Program-made: the position numbers and the translations under genes
Source of the DNA: JBDXHU01 sp039989475
Lineage (GTDB): Bacteria > Pseudomonadota > Gammaproteobacteria > Pseudomonadales > Halieaceae
DNA length: 64,000 bases
NCBI GenBank assembly: GCA_039989475.1
Contig: JBDXHU010000009.1
Coordinates: 62,001-126,000 of the forward strand
Reading direction: 5' to 3'
Notes under the pieces: generated by a model
What the model was told of the DNA's origin: nothing
The model's input: only the letters and a program-made list of their open reading frames with translations
Databases searched by the model: none
Shown here: piece by piece, positions 1 through 8,715 of the stretch
Layout of the letters: the number at the start of each line of letters is the position of its first letter
How positions within the stretch are numbered: position 1 is the first letter of the stretch

Positions 1-891
1 AAAACCTTCGATGCCAATACCCTCTGCGAGCAGGCGGAGCTGGCCGAACAGTGGGGCTATTCCTCCTTTTTCCTGCCGGAGAACCATTTCTCCGGCAGCG
101 CCCCGATACCAGATCCCATGTTATTGCTGGCGGCCATTGCCGCGCGCACCTCGACCCTGCTACTGGGTACCAGCTCCTACCTGCTGCCAATTCGCAATGC
201 GCTGCTCGCCGCTGAGCAGGTGGCCAGCCTCGATCACCTCTGCGGCGGCCGTTTGATACTGGGCCTGGGCCGCGGCTACCAGCCCGGCATGCTGGAGGCC
301 TTCGGCGTCACCAATTCGGACAAGCGCGAGCGCTTCAGCAAGAACCTGGAGGCCATGCTGGCCGCCTGGCGCGGCGAGACAGTGGGCGGGGCAGAACACG
401 CACAAACCCTGGCGCCATTACCCCTGCAACAACCCCACCCGCCCCTGTGGGTGGCGGCATTTGGTCCCAAGGCAATCGCCCAGGTGGGCCGGCTGGGACT
501 GCCCTACCTGGCCTCTCCCATGGAAAGCCTGGCGGAATTGCGCGACAACTACCGACGCCACGCCGAGGCGCTGGCCGAACATCAACACACAGCACCTGAC
601 ACCGTGGCTATCATGCGTACCGTGTTTGTATCGGAGGATGCCAAAAGCTGCCAGTTAGTGCGGGATAAGCTCGCCGCCCTGCCGGCAGCACCCCTGCGCG
701 ATGGTCCGGCACCGGCCGTCGATGACTGGTGTCTGTTGGGGAGCGCGGCAGAAGTTCAACAGCGCCTGCACGATTACCGGCAGGCGCTGGGCCTGACCCA
801 CCTGATCGCGGTGCGGCCCCGGGTCAGCGGTATCGAGAGCACAAGCCTGGCGGAGTCTTTTGCCAGTTTCAGTCAGCTGACGCCGGCCTGA
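1..891 (+). CDS. LLM-class flavin-dependent oxidoreductase, 5' truncated by window start
   Basis: The frame is open from base 1 without a start codon, so the N-terminus lies outside the window; about 296 residues are visible. The opening residues (TFDANTLCEQAELAEQWGY, then FFLPENHF) and the later LGTSSYLLPIRNALLAAEQ and LILGLGRGYQPGMLEAFG are typical of bacterial luciferase-like (LLM) TIM-barrel monooxygenases that use reduced FMN/F420. The substrate cannot be read from sequence. The 3' end overlaps the convergent HxlR gene by about 23 bases. The family assignment is firm, the reaction is not. Confidence 0.85.
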   Translation, partial: KTFDANTLCEQAELAEQWGYSSFFLPENHFSGSAPIPDPMLLLAAIAARTSTLLLGTSSYLLPIRNALLAAEQVASLDHLCGGRLILGLGRGYQPGMLEAFGVTNSDKRERFSKNLEAMLAAWRGETVGGAEHAQTLAPLPLQQPHPPLWVAAFGPKAIAQVGRLGLPYLASPMESLAELRDNYRRHAEALAEHQHTAPDTVAIMRTVFVSEDAKSCQLVRDKLAALPAAPLRDGPAPAVDDWCLLGSAAEVQQRLHDYRQALGLTHLIAVRPRVSGIESTSLAESFASFSQLTPA

Positions 892-1534
892 CATTGGCGT
901 AACTGGCCAGCGGCAGCCACTGTTCGATGGCACGAATCAGAATCGGGCGACCTTTCAGTGTCAGGCGTCGCTGGGCCAGGGCCTGGTGCAGGGTGGTGTC
1001 GCCCAGCCACAAGCGAGTCAGGGTTTCCAGGTCACCCTCGATCAGCAGGTCTTCCTCGCCCTCCGGCGCCTCCTTTTCCAGGGTGACTTCCTGCTCGGCG
1101 ACGGGCAACCACCAGTCAGCCTGCTTGTCGAGATCGCGAACATGGATATGTATAAGGCAGCCATCCGGTGGCAGAAACTCGGCTTTGATGCGGCGGCGAA
1201 TGTCCCACATCAGTAGTTCCACGTCCAGTTCAGCCTCCGACAGATCACTGCGGGCCCAGCGCATGCCCCAGATCGCGTATTGTCTTACCAGCGGGCCGAG
1301 TTCCCAGCCGCCAGGGGTTAACGCGTACTCGTGATCCTGCTTGGTCACCAGGCCCTGGGCTTCCAGTTCCTTGAGCCGCTTGTTGAGCATGGTGGGAGAA
1401 ATGCCGGAGATGGCGCGCTGGAATTCACTGAAGCGGCTGGTGCCGTAAAGCAACTCGCGCAGGATCAGAATAGTCCACTTCTCGCCGAGGACCTCTGCTG
1501 CTTTGGCGACCGGGCAAAATTGGCCGTAATCCAT
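869..1534 (-). CDS. HxlR-family winged-helix transcriptional regulator
   Basis: The protein has about 221 residues. The N-terminal 95 residues carry the HxlR winged helix: CPVAKAAEVLGEKWTILILR, then FSEFQRAISGISPTMLNKRL (recognition helix) and an LTPGG wing. The C-terminal ~110 residues resemble the SCP2-like ligand domain often attached to longer HxlR proteins. I prefer the ATG at 1534 because family members begin near MDYGQFCPV; a TTG at 1570 would add 12 residues. It converges on and overlaps the flavin oxidoreductase gene, so it may or may not regulate it. Ligand unknown. Confidence 0.88.
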   Translation of the reverse strand: MDYGQFCPVAKAAEVLGEKWTILILRELLYGTSRFSEFQRAISGISPTMLNKRLKELEAQGLVTKQDHEYALTPGGWELGPLVRQYAIWGMRWARSDLSEAELDVELLMWDIRRRIKAEFLPPDGCLIHIHVRDLDKQADWWLPVAEQEVTLEKEAPEGEEDLLIEGDLETLTRLWLGDTTLHQALAQRRLTLKGRPILIRAIEQWLPLASYANVRPASAD

Positions 1535-1650
1535 GCTGTGCCCATATTCTAGTGATGGAGGTGCTTCCAATGTAGGCCATTACTACACATTTTGCACCTA
1601 CTATCTGTGACCGGTTTGGCAATTCCGGGCAAAAACCCGAATATTATGCA

Positions 1651-2883
1651 CTAACTTGCATAAAACCAATAACTTACGAGTATCGCCGCGGTAATTCCAG
1701 CCCCGTCTGCGGCCAGCCCACAGGGCACCGCATGGCGTGTATGGCGTATCCCGGCAGCGCCAAAATACACGGCCAATACATAAAACGTAGTTTCAGTAGA
1801 GCCCTGCAGGGTGGCGGCGAGCCTCCCCTGGAAGGAGTCCACGCCGTATTGGTTCATGGTCTCGATCATCATCGCCCGCGAGCCACTGCCTGACAGTGGC
1901 TTCATCAGGGCGGTGGGCATGGCGTCGACCCAGCGCAGGTCGGCACCGGTCAGTGCCAGCAGGCCGCGCAGCCCATCCAGCAGGATATCCAGGGCGCCGC
2001 TGGCCCGAAACACACCGATCGCCACCAGCATGGCCAACAGGAAGGGGATGATCTCTATGGCCGTGGTAAAGCCGCCTTTCGCGCCCTCGACAAAGGTTTC
2101 GTAGACATTGACCCGGCGCCGGTGGGCAACCACCAGGAACAACATGATCAGGCCCAGGATCATTAAATTGCTGACCAGGCTGGATTGCTGCTGCAGGGCC
2201 TCGGCACTGAGGCTGGAGAACCAGCCAATCAGGGCCAGTAACAAGGCGATGGCTGAGGCCAGCCACAGCAATACCACGGTATCGCGCAGTTTGAGCCGCT
2301 GCACCCAGGCGGTCACCAGTAAACCGGCAATGGTGGAGCAACTGGTGGCAATGAGGATGGGGATAAACACCGAGGCCGGGTCGCTGGCCCCCAACTGTGC
2401 CCGGTACAGCAAGATGGTGACCGGAAACAGGGTGACCGAGGAGGTATTCAGTACCAGGAACAGGATCTGCGCATTGGTCGCGGTATCCGGTGTTGGATTC
2501 AGGGTCTGCAGGTCCTGCATGGCGCGAATACCCAGCGGTGTGGCGGCATTATCCAGGCCCAGCACATTGGCCGACAGGTTCAGGGTCATGGAGGAAATGG
2601 CCGGATGCCCCCGCGGCACCCCTGGCATCAGCCGGGTAAACAGTGGCGACAGTAACAGCCCCAGCTTGTGCACCAGGCCGCTGGCCTCACCCAGGGCCAT
2701 AATACCCAGCCACAGGGCCATGAGGCCGATCAGGCCCAGCGCCAGTTCAACTGTAAGCGAGGCCATCTCGAACAGGGCCGCCACCATACGCTGGAACACG
2801 GCCGCATCACCCAGGCCCAGCCATTGATAGAAACCCGAGACAAAAGCCAGCAGGAAAAAACCCAGCCAAATGCGGTGCAACAT
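1651..2883 (-). CDS. SpmA-SpmB fusion, nucleoside-recognition (Gate) membrane protein
   Basis: This 410-residue polytopic membrane protein has about ten hydrophobic segments. The N-terminal half carries a SpmA-like Gate motif (LNLSANVLGLDNAATPLGI, followed by LNTSSVTLFPVTI) and the C-terminal half a SpmB-like one (GAKGGFTTAIEIIPFLLAML, then ALMKPLSGSGSRAMMIE). In Bacillus these are two spore-maturation proteins; in non-sporulating Gram-negatives the fused form is thought to be a small-molecule transporter. It is the last gene of a four-gene minus-strand operon, and its ATG overlaps the stop of the alpha/beta hydrolase by one base. Substrate unknown. Confidence 0.85.
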   Translation of the reverse strand: MLHRIWLGFFLLAFVSGFYQWLGLGDAAVFQRMVAALFEMASLTVELALGLIGLMALWLGIMALGEASGLVHKLGLLLSPLFTRLMPGVPRGHPAISSMTLNLSANVLGLDNAATPLGIRAMQDLQTLNPTPDTATNAQILFLVLNTSSVTLFPVTILLYRAQLGASDPASVFIPILIATSCSTIAGLLVTAWVQRLKLRDTVVLLWLASAIALLLALIGWFSSLSAEALQQQSSLVSNLMILGLIMLFLVVAHRRRVNVYETFVEGAKGGFTTAIEIIPFLLAMLVAIGVFRASGALDILLDGLRGLLALTGADLRWVDAMPTALMKPLSGSGSRAMMIETMNQYGVDSFQGRLAATLQGSTETTFYVLAVYFGAAGIRHTRHAVPCGLAADGAGITAAILVSYWFYAS

Positions 2884-3710
2884 TAGCCAGACTCCTGCTG
2901 CTGCAGAAAATCGAGTACTTCTGCCGCCGTGGCCTGCGGCAACTCCAGTGGCAGCAGGTGGCCACCCTCACACTCGCGCAGGTCCGCCTGGGGCTGCAGC
3001 TTGCGCCAGCGGGCGAATGCCTTGGGGCTGAGGGTATTCGAAGTCTCTCCGCGCAGGCCCAGAACCGGCAGGCGGATGTTTTTGAGGGTATTCCAGACCA
3101 GGGGGGTGGAGCGATAGGCGGCCGCCTCCCATTCCCGGGCATAAGCCAGCTGCAGCTCGCCCTCGTCAGTAGCCTTGGTGCCGGCGCGGATGTAATCCCA
3201 CAATACCTCGTCGGTAAAATTCGCAAAGGCGCGCTTGCTGCGATGAAAATCAAACGCCACCTGGGGGTTTTCAAAGCGATTGGGGCGGGTGAGGGTTTTG
3301 CGAATCATCGGCATCTGGTCGACCTTGCTCTGCGGCATCAATGCCTTCGCGGCAATATGCCGCCTGAGCACGAACACCGGGTCGATCAGGATCAGGCCAC
3401 GAAACAGTTCTGGCTGCATTTCCGCCGCCTGGGCGGCAACCACGGCACCCATGGAGTGACCCATCATCCACACCGGTTCGCTCTGGGTGGCCGCCAGTGT
3501 TTCGCGCAGATCCTCGGCGAAGCGTTTCCAGTTAAGCCGCGTCGGCGGCACCTCCGGACTCCATATGGGCCGGTGGTGAAAGCCGGTGACCTTGCAATGC
3601 CTGGTTAGCTCGGCAATGAATTGGCGGTAACTGCCGACCGGGTAGCCGTTGGCATGGGCAAAGACTATCGGCTCGCCGCTGCCACCGAACTCCTCAAGGC
3701 GCTGTTGCAT
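2883..3710 (-). CDS. Alpha/beta-fold hydrolase
   Basis: The protein has 275 residues with a classic alpha/beta hydrolase layout: an early oxyanion-type stretch (PIVFAHANGYPVGSYRQF), the nucleophile elbow GHSMGA with Ser near residue 90, a LILIDPVFVL strand, and a late acid/His region (GLRGETSNTLSPKAF, then CEGGHLLPLE with the likely catalytic His). It is probably a cytosolic serine hydrolase or esterase. It sits third in the GCS2-ligase / aspartoacylase / hydrolase / SpmAB operon, 17 bases after the aspartoacylase stop, which suggests work on an amide- or ester-linked small molecule. The substrate is not predictable. Confidence 0.88.
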   Translation of the reverse strand: MQQRLEEFGGSGEPIVFAHANGYPVGSYRQFIAELTRHCKVTGFHHRPIWSPEVPPTRLNWKRFAEDLRETLAATQSEPVWMMGHSMGAVVAAQAAEMQPELFRGLILIDPVFVLRRHIAAKALMPQSKVDQMPMIRKTLTRPNRFENPQVAFDFHRSKRAFANFTDEVLWDYIRAGTKATDEGELQLAYAREWEAAAYRSTPLVWNTLKNIRLPVLGLRGETSNTLSPKAFARWRKLQPQADLRECEGGHLLPLELPQATAAEVLDFLQQQESG

Positions 3711-3727
3711 ACCGGTGTCAGGTCCGC

Positions 3728-4729
3728 TCAGTCGCAGACAAAATAGAACAGGCAGTCGGAGGCGGCTATGTCCGGACGGGTAGTCGCCATGAACAGGCGC
3801 ATATGCTCATTGGCAAACAGCCTGCCCTCCTCTACCCGGAAGAATTCACTGACCTCATGGGGATGGTAATCACTACCGATATGCAGGTGTTCGAGACCGT
3901 CCTCATCCAGCCAGCCAAGAATCTCCAGGCGGCTGATGGGCGCGAAATTAAATTTCTCGATGTCGTGGCGCATGGTGATATCGCGATCGTGCAGCGGCCG
4001 TTCCGCGTAATCGATGCGGGAATGGGGTTTCAACTCCAGCCGCAGCGGATGCCGGAACAGGGCCACGTGATCGGCGGCGGTAAACACATCGTCCGCCGTA
4101 ATATAGTTGGACAGGCCATCGCGAGCGACCAGCTCCGAGCCTTCATCCTGGCTGCCACCAGCTTCAATCGTCACCACCGGGCAGCCGACATCCTGCTCCA
4201 TCAGCGAGCCCAGCCGCAGGTCGGTAATAATCGAGCGATCGACAAACAGGCCTACCAGCGAGCGCTGCTCGGGCGAATCGCCGACGGTGACGGCAAAGGC
4301 GGAGCTGGAGCCGGAGGTGTTGTGCACATCGACCACCGCTTCCGGTTGCAAATCACGAATGTATTGCAAGACATGCTGGGCCAGTTGCCCTTGCTGGTCG
4401 GTGTAAGGCGGATTGAAACAGCGGTTGAGGTCGCGCTGGCCGGGCAGTTGCCGATGAAAACAAAGCGGCTCTATCAAGGCCGCTTCCACACCGGCGAAGA
4501 TCACCACGATGTTAACGGCCGGTTCCAGCCGCTCCTCCATCCGCAGCCAGGCGTGTACCGCCTCCAGTCCCGAGGGCTCGTTACCGTGGGTGAGTGTTAC
4601 CAGGACCCGGGTGCGGGTGGAATCCTTGCCGGGCACATGGATGGCGACCGGACCGGGCAGGCTCTGCAAAAACTCGGTGACCCTGGCCGGAACCTCCTCA
4701 CGCGATGGGTTTTGATAGACGGTTAACAC
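3728..4729 (-). CDS. Succinylglutamate desuccinylase/aspartoacylase family zinc hydrolase
   Basis: The protein has 333 residues. The zinc-site motif HGNE (in LVTLTHGNEPSGLEAVHAW, near residue 50) and a second His in AVVDVHNTSGSSSAF match the AstE/AspA branch of M14-like carboxypeptidases, which hydrolyse N-acyl amino acids. The C-terminal ~90 residues form the usual beta-rich domain. It starts at GTG 4729, overlapping the end of the upstream ligase gene by seven bases, so the two are probably translationally coupled. The pairing suggests making or recycling a gamma-glutamyl or N-acyl amino-acid compound; the exact substrate is inference. Confidence 0.87.
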   Translation of the reverse strand: MLTVYQNPSREEVPARVTEFLQSLPGPVAIHVPGKDSTRTRVLVTLTHGNEPSGLEAVHAWLRMEERLEPAVNIVVIFAGVEAALIEPLCFHRQLPGQRDLNRCFNPPYTDQQGQLAQHVLQYIRDLQPEAVVDVHNTSGSSSAFAVTVGDSPEQRSLVGLFVDRSIITDLRLGSLMEQDVGCPVVTIEAGGSQDEGSELVARDGLSNYITADDVFTAADHVALFRHPLRLELKPHSRIDYAERPLHDRDITMRHDIEKFNFAPISRLEILGWLDEDGLEHLHIGSDYHPHEVSEFFRVEEGRLFANEHMRLFMATTRPDIAASDCLFYFVCD

Positions 4730-6186
4730 CAGTTTGCCACCGGTGAACCCGCCATCACATTGTCTACATAATCAGCCAGCATACGGCTACAAGCCTGCTC
4801 CACATCGCTCTCCTTGCGGTAACGTTCAAACGTTTGTAACTGCCAGTTGGCGCCAGTGTGGCGGGTTTCAAAGCGCTCTTCGATCACGTTCATCAAACGA
4901 TCGCTGTCGGCCCGGTCAACGCCAAGGTGGTCCAGGCCGACCCGGGCCCGCGGCAGGAACTCTTCGATCAATTCAACGATGGGGCGCTCCTCCAGGCCGC
5001 CGACATTCTTGCGCGGCCACAATAGCTTTGCATCCATGCCGTGCTGGGCCGCACGGTAGAAATTGTACTCGGCAAAATTGAAGGGCAACCGCGCCACATA
5101 GTGGTCGATAGAATCTCCCAGGCCAACCGCCCAGCCAATCGACAGCGCGGCATTGGCCAACATGTCGATAACCGTGGGGCCCGCCGGCAAGGCACGAAAC
5201 TCGATGCGCAGGTGACCACCGCTCTGCGGGCCATACACGGCCCGGTTCCAGGGCCAGACGGTGCCATGGTGCAGGCACAGCTCAGGCAACAGTGGGGGAT
5301 CACCGAGATCCGCTTCATCGCTCAGGGCCGGAATAATCGGTTGGTACAGGGCCACATTCTCGGCGAACAGTTCCCAGGCCGAGTTGCGGACCCAGCCGTG
5401 ACCAAAGTTGACCCGAGCTGGATGGCGCCAGTCGGCGTTGGTCTGTTCGCGAAAGTCGATGCTCTGCTTGAACAGGGCAATACGCGATTCCTGCCACAGG
5501 CGCATACCGGCAATCAAGGGCGAGTTTGCAGCGAGCGCCAGCACCAGCGGCGTGGTCAACTGTGCAGAGTTAAAGCTGCGGGCAAACTCATTGGCGGGTA
5601 CCCGCAAGTGAACCTGGAAGGAGGTATTGGCCCCTTCCACGGTGACGCCCTCGCCGTGCAGTGACAGGTGATCGGCGCCGGAGATATCAATATGGAATTC
5701 CTTGCCGCGTATTCCACACAGGCCATTGGTCAAAGCGTGGTAACGGGGCCGGTCGGTCATATAGCTCTGGTGCAAGTGCTCTTCGTGCAAGGTCGGCAGG
5801 ATGCCGATTGGGATCACATTGGCATCAATACTCTGGGCATGGCCCTGCAAGGAACCGAGAAAGTCGCGCAGCTCCTTTTCCACTGCCAGGAAAGGCGAGC
5901 CTACCGCCGACACCGGGCTGAGGTTGAATTCGAGGTTGTACTGATTGAGCTCCGGCGTTAACTGCGGATTGTTGGCCATCTGCAGCAGTTGTTCGTTAAT
6001 GGTGGCCGGGCGGTATTCGTTGTCGACCAGGTACACTTCCAGCTCGGCGCCAATACTGGGTTCCCAGCGACTGAAGGAATCCTGCGCAAGCAGTTCGCGC
6101 AACTGGGCCAATTGCTTCTCCAGTCGAATGCTGAACTCCCGGAACTCCGCCGGAGAGTACACACTCTTCATCACATCTTCGCCCAT
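4723..6186 (-). CDS. GCS2-type glutamate-cysteine ligase family protein
   Basis: The protein has 487 residues. SIGAELEVYLVD near residue 48 (acidic metal/ATP residues), EFHIDISGADHLSLHG, NTSFQVHLRVPANEF and HLRIEFRALPAGPTVIDMLA place it in the GCS2 carboxylate-amine ligase superfamily. Members make gamma-glutamyl-cysteine or related amides with ATP. ATG 6186 has a GAGG ribosome site five bases upstream; a second in-frame ATG lies at 6171. It is the first gene of the operon. True glutathione synthesis or a dedicated gamma-glutamyl ligase are both possible; the linked aspartoacylase and hydrolase favour a special product. Confidence 0.83.
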   Translation of the reverse strand: MGEDVMKSVYSPAEFREFSIRLEKQLAQLRELLAQDSFSRWEPSIGAELEVYLVDNEYRPATINEQLLQMANNPQLTPELNQYNLEFNLSPVSAVGSPFLAVEKELRDFLGSLQGHAQSIDANVIPIGILPTLHEEHLHQSYMTDRPRYHALTNGLCGIRGKEFHIDISGADHLSLHGEGVTVEGANTSFQVHLRVPANEFARSFNSAQLTTPLVLALAANSPLIAGMRLWQESRIALFKQSIDFREQTNADWRHPARVNFGHGWVRNSAWELFAENVALYQPIIPALSDEADLGDPPLLPELCLHHGTVWPWNRAVYGPQSGGHLRIEFRALPAGPTVIDMLANAALSIGWAVGLGDSIDHYVARLPFNFAEYNFYRAAQHGMDAKLLWPRKNVGGLEERPIVELIEEFLPRARVGLDHLGVDRADSDRLMNVIEERFETRHTGANWQLQTFERYRKESDVEQACSRMLADYVDNVMAGSPVANWC

Positions 6187-6312
6187 GGCAGCCTCAGTAT
6201 TTTTATGGGGATTATGACAGACGCACCAGGGGCTACCCTGTCCCGCATCAAGTTTCGATGATTATGCCAAGAATTGCTGGCCATGGCTGTAGCGCAGCAC
6301 TATACTGTATGC

Positions 6313-7494
6313 ATGTCCAGTACTGGTGAAATTCTGCACAAGTGGCGCGGGGCTCTCAATCAGAGCGCTGCGGCGAAACAGAGTGCCGCGGCGAGACAGA
6401 GCACTGATATCAAAAGCAGCGCCATTAGCAGCGCCATTAGCAGCGCCATTAAAGGCCGTGGAGCGCTGAGCAACCGGGGCAGCCGCTACCTGGCCAGGCA
6501 AGTGGAGACTGAGCCCGAGTATGCAGGCCCGGCCCCCGGCACGGAGTACAGCCGTGAGAGCGCCAAAACCATCATCGCGCGTAACCAGTCGCCGGACATT
6601 CCCTTCGAGCAGTCCATCAATCCCTACCGGGGTTGCGAGCACGGCTGTGTCTATTGCTACGCCCGCCCCAGCCACGCCTGGCTGGACCTGTCACCCGGGC
6701 TGGATTTCGAAACCCGCCTCAGCTACAAGCACAATGCGGCGGCGCTACTGGAGCAGGAATTGCGCGAACCCGGCTATCGGGTTTCGGCGATTACCCTCGG
6801 CGCCAATACCGATCCCTACCAGCCGATGGAGAAGCAGTTCCGTATCACCCGGCAGCTGCTGGAAGTGCTGCAGCGCTTCCGCCATCCGTTCTCGATTATC
6901 ACCAAGGGAAATCTCGTGACCCGCGATATCGACATTCTCGCCGAGATGGCCGCTGACAATCTCTGCAGCGTGGCTATCAGTGTCACCACCCTGGACCGCG
7001 ACCTCAAGCGCGCCATGGAGCCGCGCACACCCGCTGGTGAAGTGCGGCTGCAAACCATTGAGCAATTGGCGAAAGCCGGCATACCTGCCAACCTGTTACT
7101 GGCACCGGTGATACCGGCACTGAATGACAGCGAGATAGAAACCATACTCGAGCAGGCGGCCGGCGCCGGGGCTGCCAGTGCCAGTTATATTCTGTTGCGA
7201 CTGCCGCTGGAGATCCGGGAGCTGTTCCACGAATGGCTGCACCAGCACTACCCGCTGCGGGCCGAGCACGTCATCAGCCTGATCCAGCAATCCCGCGGCG
7301 GCAAAGACAACGACAGCCGCTTTGGTCATCGCATGCGCGGCACCGGCGCCTTCGCCGACCTCATCGCGCAGCGCTTTGCCATCGCCTGCAAGCGACTGGG
7401 GCTGCGCCACGGTCGTGAGGACTACCAGGCCAGCCTGGACCCGCGCCAATTCACGGTGCCGCCACAAACAGGTGATCAATTCACACTGTTTTGA
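6313..7494 (+). CDS. PA0069-family radical SAM protein
   Basis: The protein has about 393 residues. The radical SAM cluster motif is RGCEHGCVYCYARPSHAW (CxxxCxxC), followed by GANTDPYQPMEK and FSIITKGNLVTRDI, as in the PA0069/Rv2578c-like family of SplB-related proteins. The function of this family is not established. I chose ATG 6313; an upstream TTG at 6274 is possible. A TATACT box at 6301-6306 sits directly before 6313 and no ribosome site is visible, so a leaderless message is possible. A 12-base sequence is repeated three times near 6418-6450 and encodes an Ala-Ile-Ser-Ser repeat in a low-complexity N-terminus. Confidence 0.87.
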   Translation: MSSTGEILHKWRGALNQSAAAKQSAAARQSTDIKSSAISSAISSAIKGRGALSNRGSRYLARQVETEPEYAGPAPGTEYSRESAKTIIARNQSPDIPFEQSINPYRGCEHGCVYCYARPSHAWLDLSPGLDFETRLSYKHNAAALLEQELREPGYRVSAITLGANTDPYQPMEKQFRITRQLLEVLQRFRHPFSIITKGNLVTRDIDILAEMAADNLCSVAISVTTLDRDLKRAMEPRTPAGEVRLQTIEQLAKAGIPANLLLAPVIPALNDSEIETILEQAAGAGAASASYILLRLPLEIRELFHEWLHQHYPLRAEHVISLIQQSRGGKDNDSRFGHRMRGTGAFADLIAQRFAIACKRLGLRHGREDYQASLDPRQFTVPPQTGDQFTLF

Positions 7495-7606
7495 GCAATA
7501 TTCAGGTGGCTGCGGCCATTCCTGCTTATTCCAATGGAAATATAGGGTCAGCCCGTCTATCTTTAGCGAGCTGGGCAATTGTCGCCATTGGTACAAGGAG
7601 ATCCCC

Positions 7607-8713
7607 ATGAAAACACGCGCCGCTGTCGCTTTCGGAGCAGGCCAGCCCCTTGAGATTGCCGAGGTGGACCTGGACGGCCCGCAAGCCGGTGAAGTGCTGG
7701 TCGAAATTATGGCCACGGGCATTTGCCACACCGACGCCTTTACCCTGTCCGGCGACGACCCGGAGGGAGCCTTTCCCGCCATTCTCGGCCATGAAGGTGC
7801 CGGCATTGTGCGCGAGGTAGGCGCCGGTGTGACCTCGGTGAAGCCCGGTGACCACGTGATTCCGCTGTATACCCCGGAGTGCCGGGAATGCAACTTCTGC
7901 CTGCACCCGAAAACAAACCTGTGCCAGGCGGTAAGGGAAACCCAGGGCCAGGGCGTGATGCCGGATGGCACCAGCCGCTTCTCCCTGGACGGCAAACCCC
8001 TGCTGCACTACATGGGCTGCTCCACGTTTTCCAACTTCACCGTGTTACCGGAGATCGCCCTGGCCAAGGTGCGCGAGGATGCGCCCTTCGACAAGATTTG
8101 TTACATCGGCTGCGGTGTGACCACCGGGGTCGGTGCCGTGGTCTATAAGGCCAGGGTGGAGCCCGGCGCCAACGTGGTGGTGTTTGGGCTGGGTGGCATT
8201 GGACTGAACGTTATCCAGGGTGCGCGCATGGTCGGGGCCGGCAAGATCATCGGCGTGGACCTGAACCCGGCCAAGGTTGAGCTGGCCAAAAAGTTTGGCA
8301 TGACCGACTTTATCAATCCCAAGGAGGTCGACGATGTCGTGGGCGCGATTCTCGACCTTACCGGTGGCGGCGCCGATTACAGCTTCGAGTGCATCGGCAA
8401 CGTCGAGGTTATGCGCCAGGCCCTGGAGTGCTGCCACAAGGGCTGGGGCGAGTCCTATATTATTGGCGTGGCCGGTGCCGGCCAGGAAATCGCCACCCGC
8501 CCCTTCCAGTTGGTCACCGGGCGCAGCTGGCACGGACTGGCCTTCGGTGGCGCCCGCGGTCGTACCGATGTGCCCACTATTGTCGACTGGTATATGGAGG
8601 GCAAGATCAATATCGACGATCTCATTACCCACACCATGCCACTGGACGATATCAATAATGCCTTTGATCTGATGCACGCTGGGGAGAGTATCCGCAGCGT
8701 GGTGGAGTTTTAG
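7607..8713 (+). CDS. frmA: S-(hydroxymethyl)glutathione dehydrogenase / class III alcohol dehydrogenase
   Basis: The protein has 368 residues, the usual length. It carries the catalytic-zinc Cys (GICHTDAFTLSG), GHEGAGIVREVG, the structural-zinc quartet (ECRECNFCLHPKTNLC) and the NAD-binding GLGGIGLNVIQGARM; the conserved MGCSTFSNFTV typical of class III enzymes is present. It oxidises S-hydroxymethylglutathione (glutathione plus formaldehyde) to S-formylglutathione with NAD. ATG 7607 follows an AAGGAG site at 7595-7600; the longer frame upstream has no family similarity. The S-formylglutathione hydrolase gene starts two bases after its stop. No FrmR repressor gene is adjacent. Confidence 0.96.
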   Translation: MKTRAAVAFGAGQPLEIAEVDLDGPQAGEVLVEIMATGICHTDAFTLSGDDPEGAFPAILGHEGAGIVREVGAGVTSVKPGDHVIPLYTPECRECNFCLHPKTNLCQAVRETQGQGVMPDGTSRFSLDGKPLLHYMGCSTFSNFTVLPEIALAKVREDAPFDKICYIGCGVTTGVGAVVYKARVEPGANVVVFGLGGIGLNVIQGARMVGAGKIIGVDLNPAKVELAKKFGMTDFINPKEVDDVVGAILDLTGGGADYSFECIGNVEVMRQALECCHKGWGESYIIGVAGAGQEIATRPFQLVTGRSWHGLAFGGARGRTDVPTIVDWYMEGKINIDDLITHTMPLDDINNAFDLMHAGESIRSVVEF

Positions 8714-8715
8714 TC

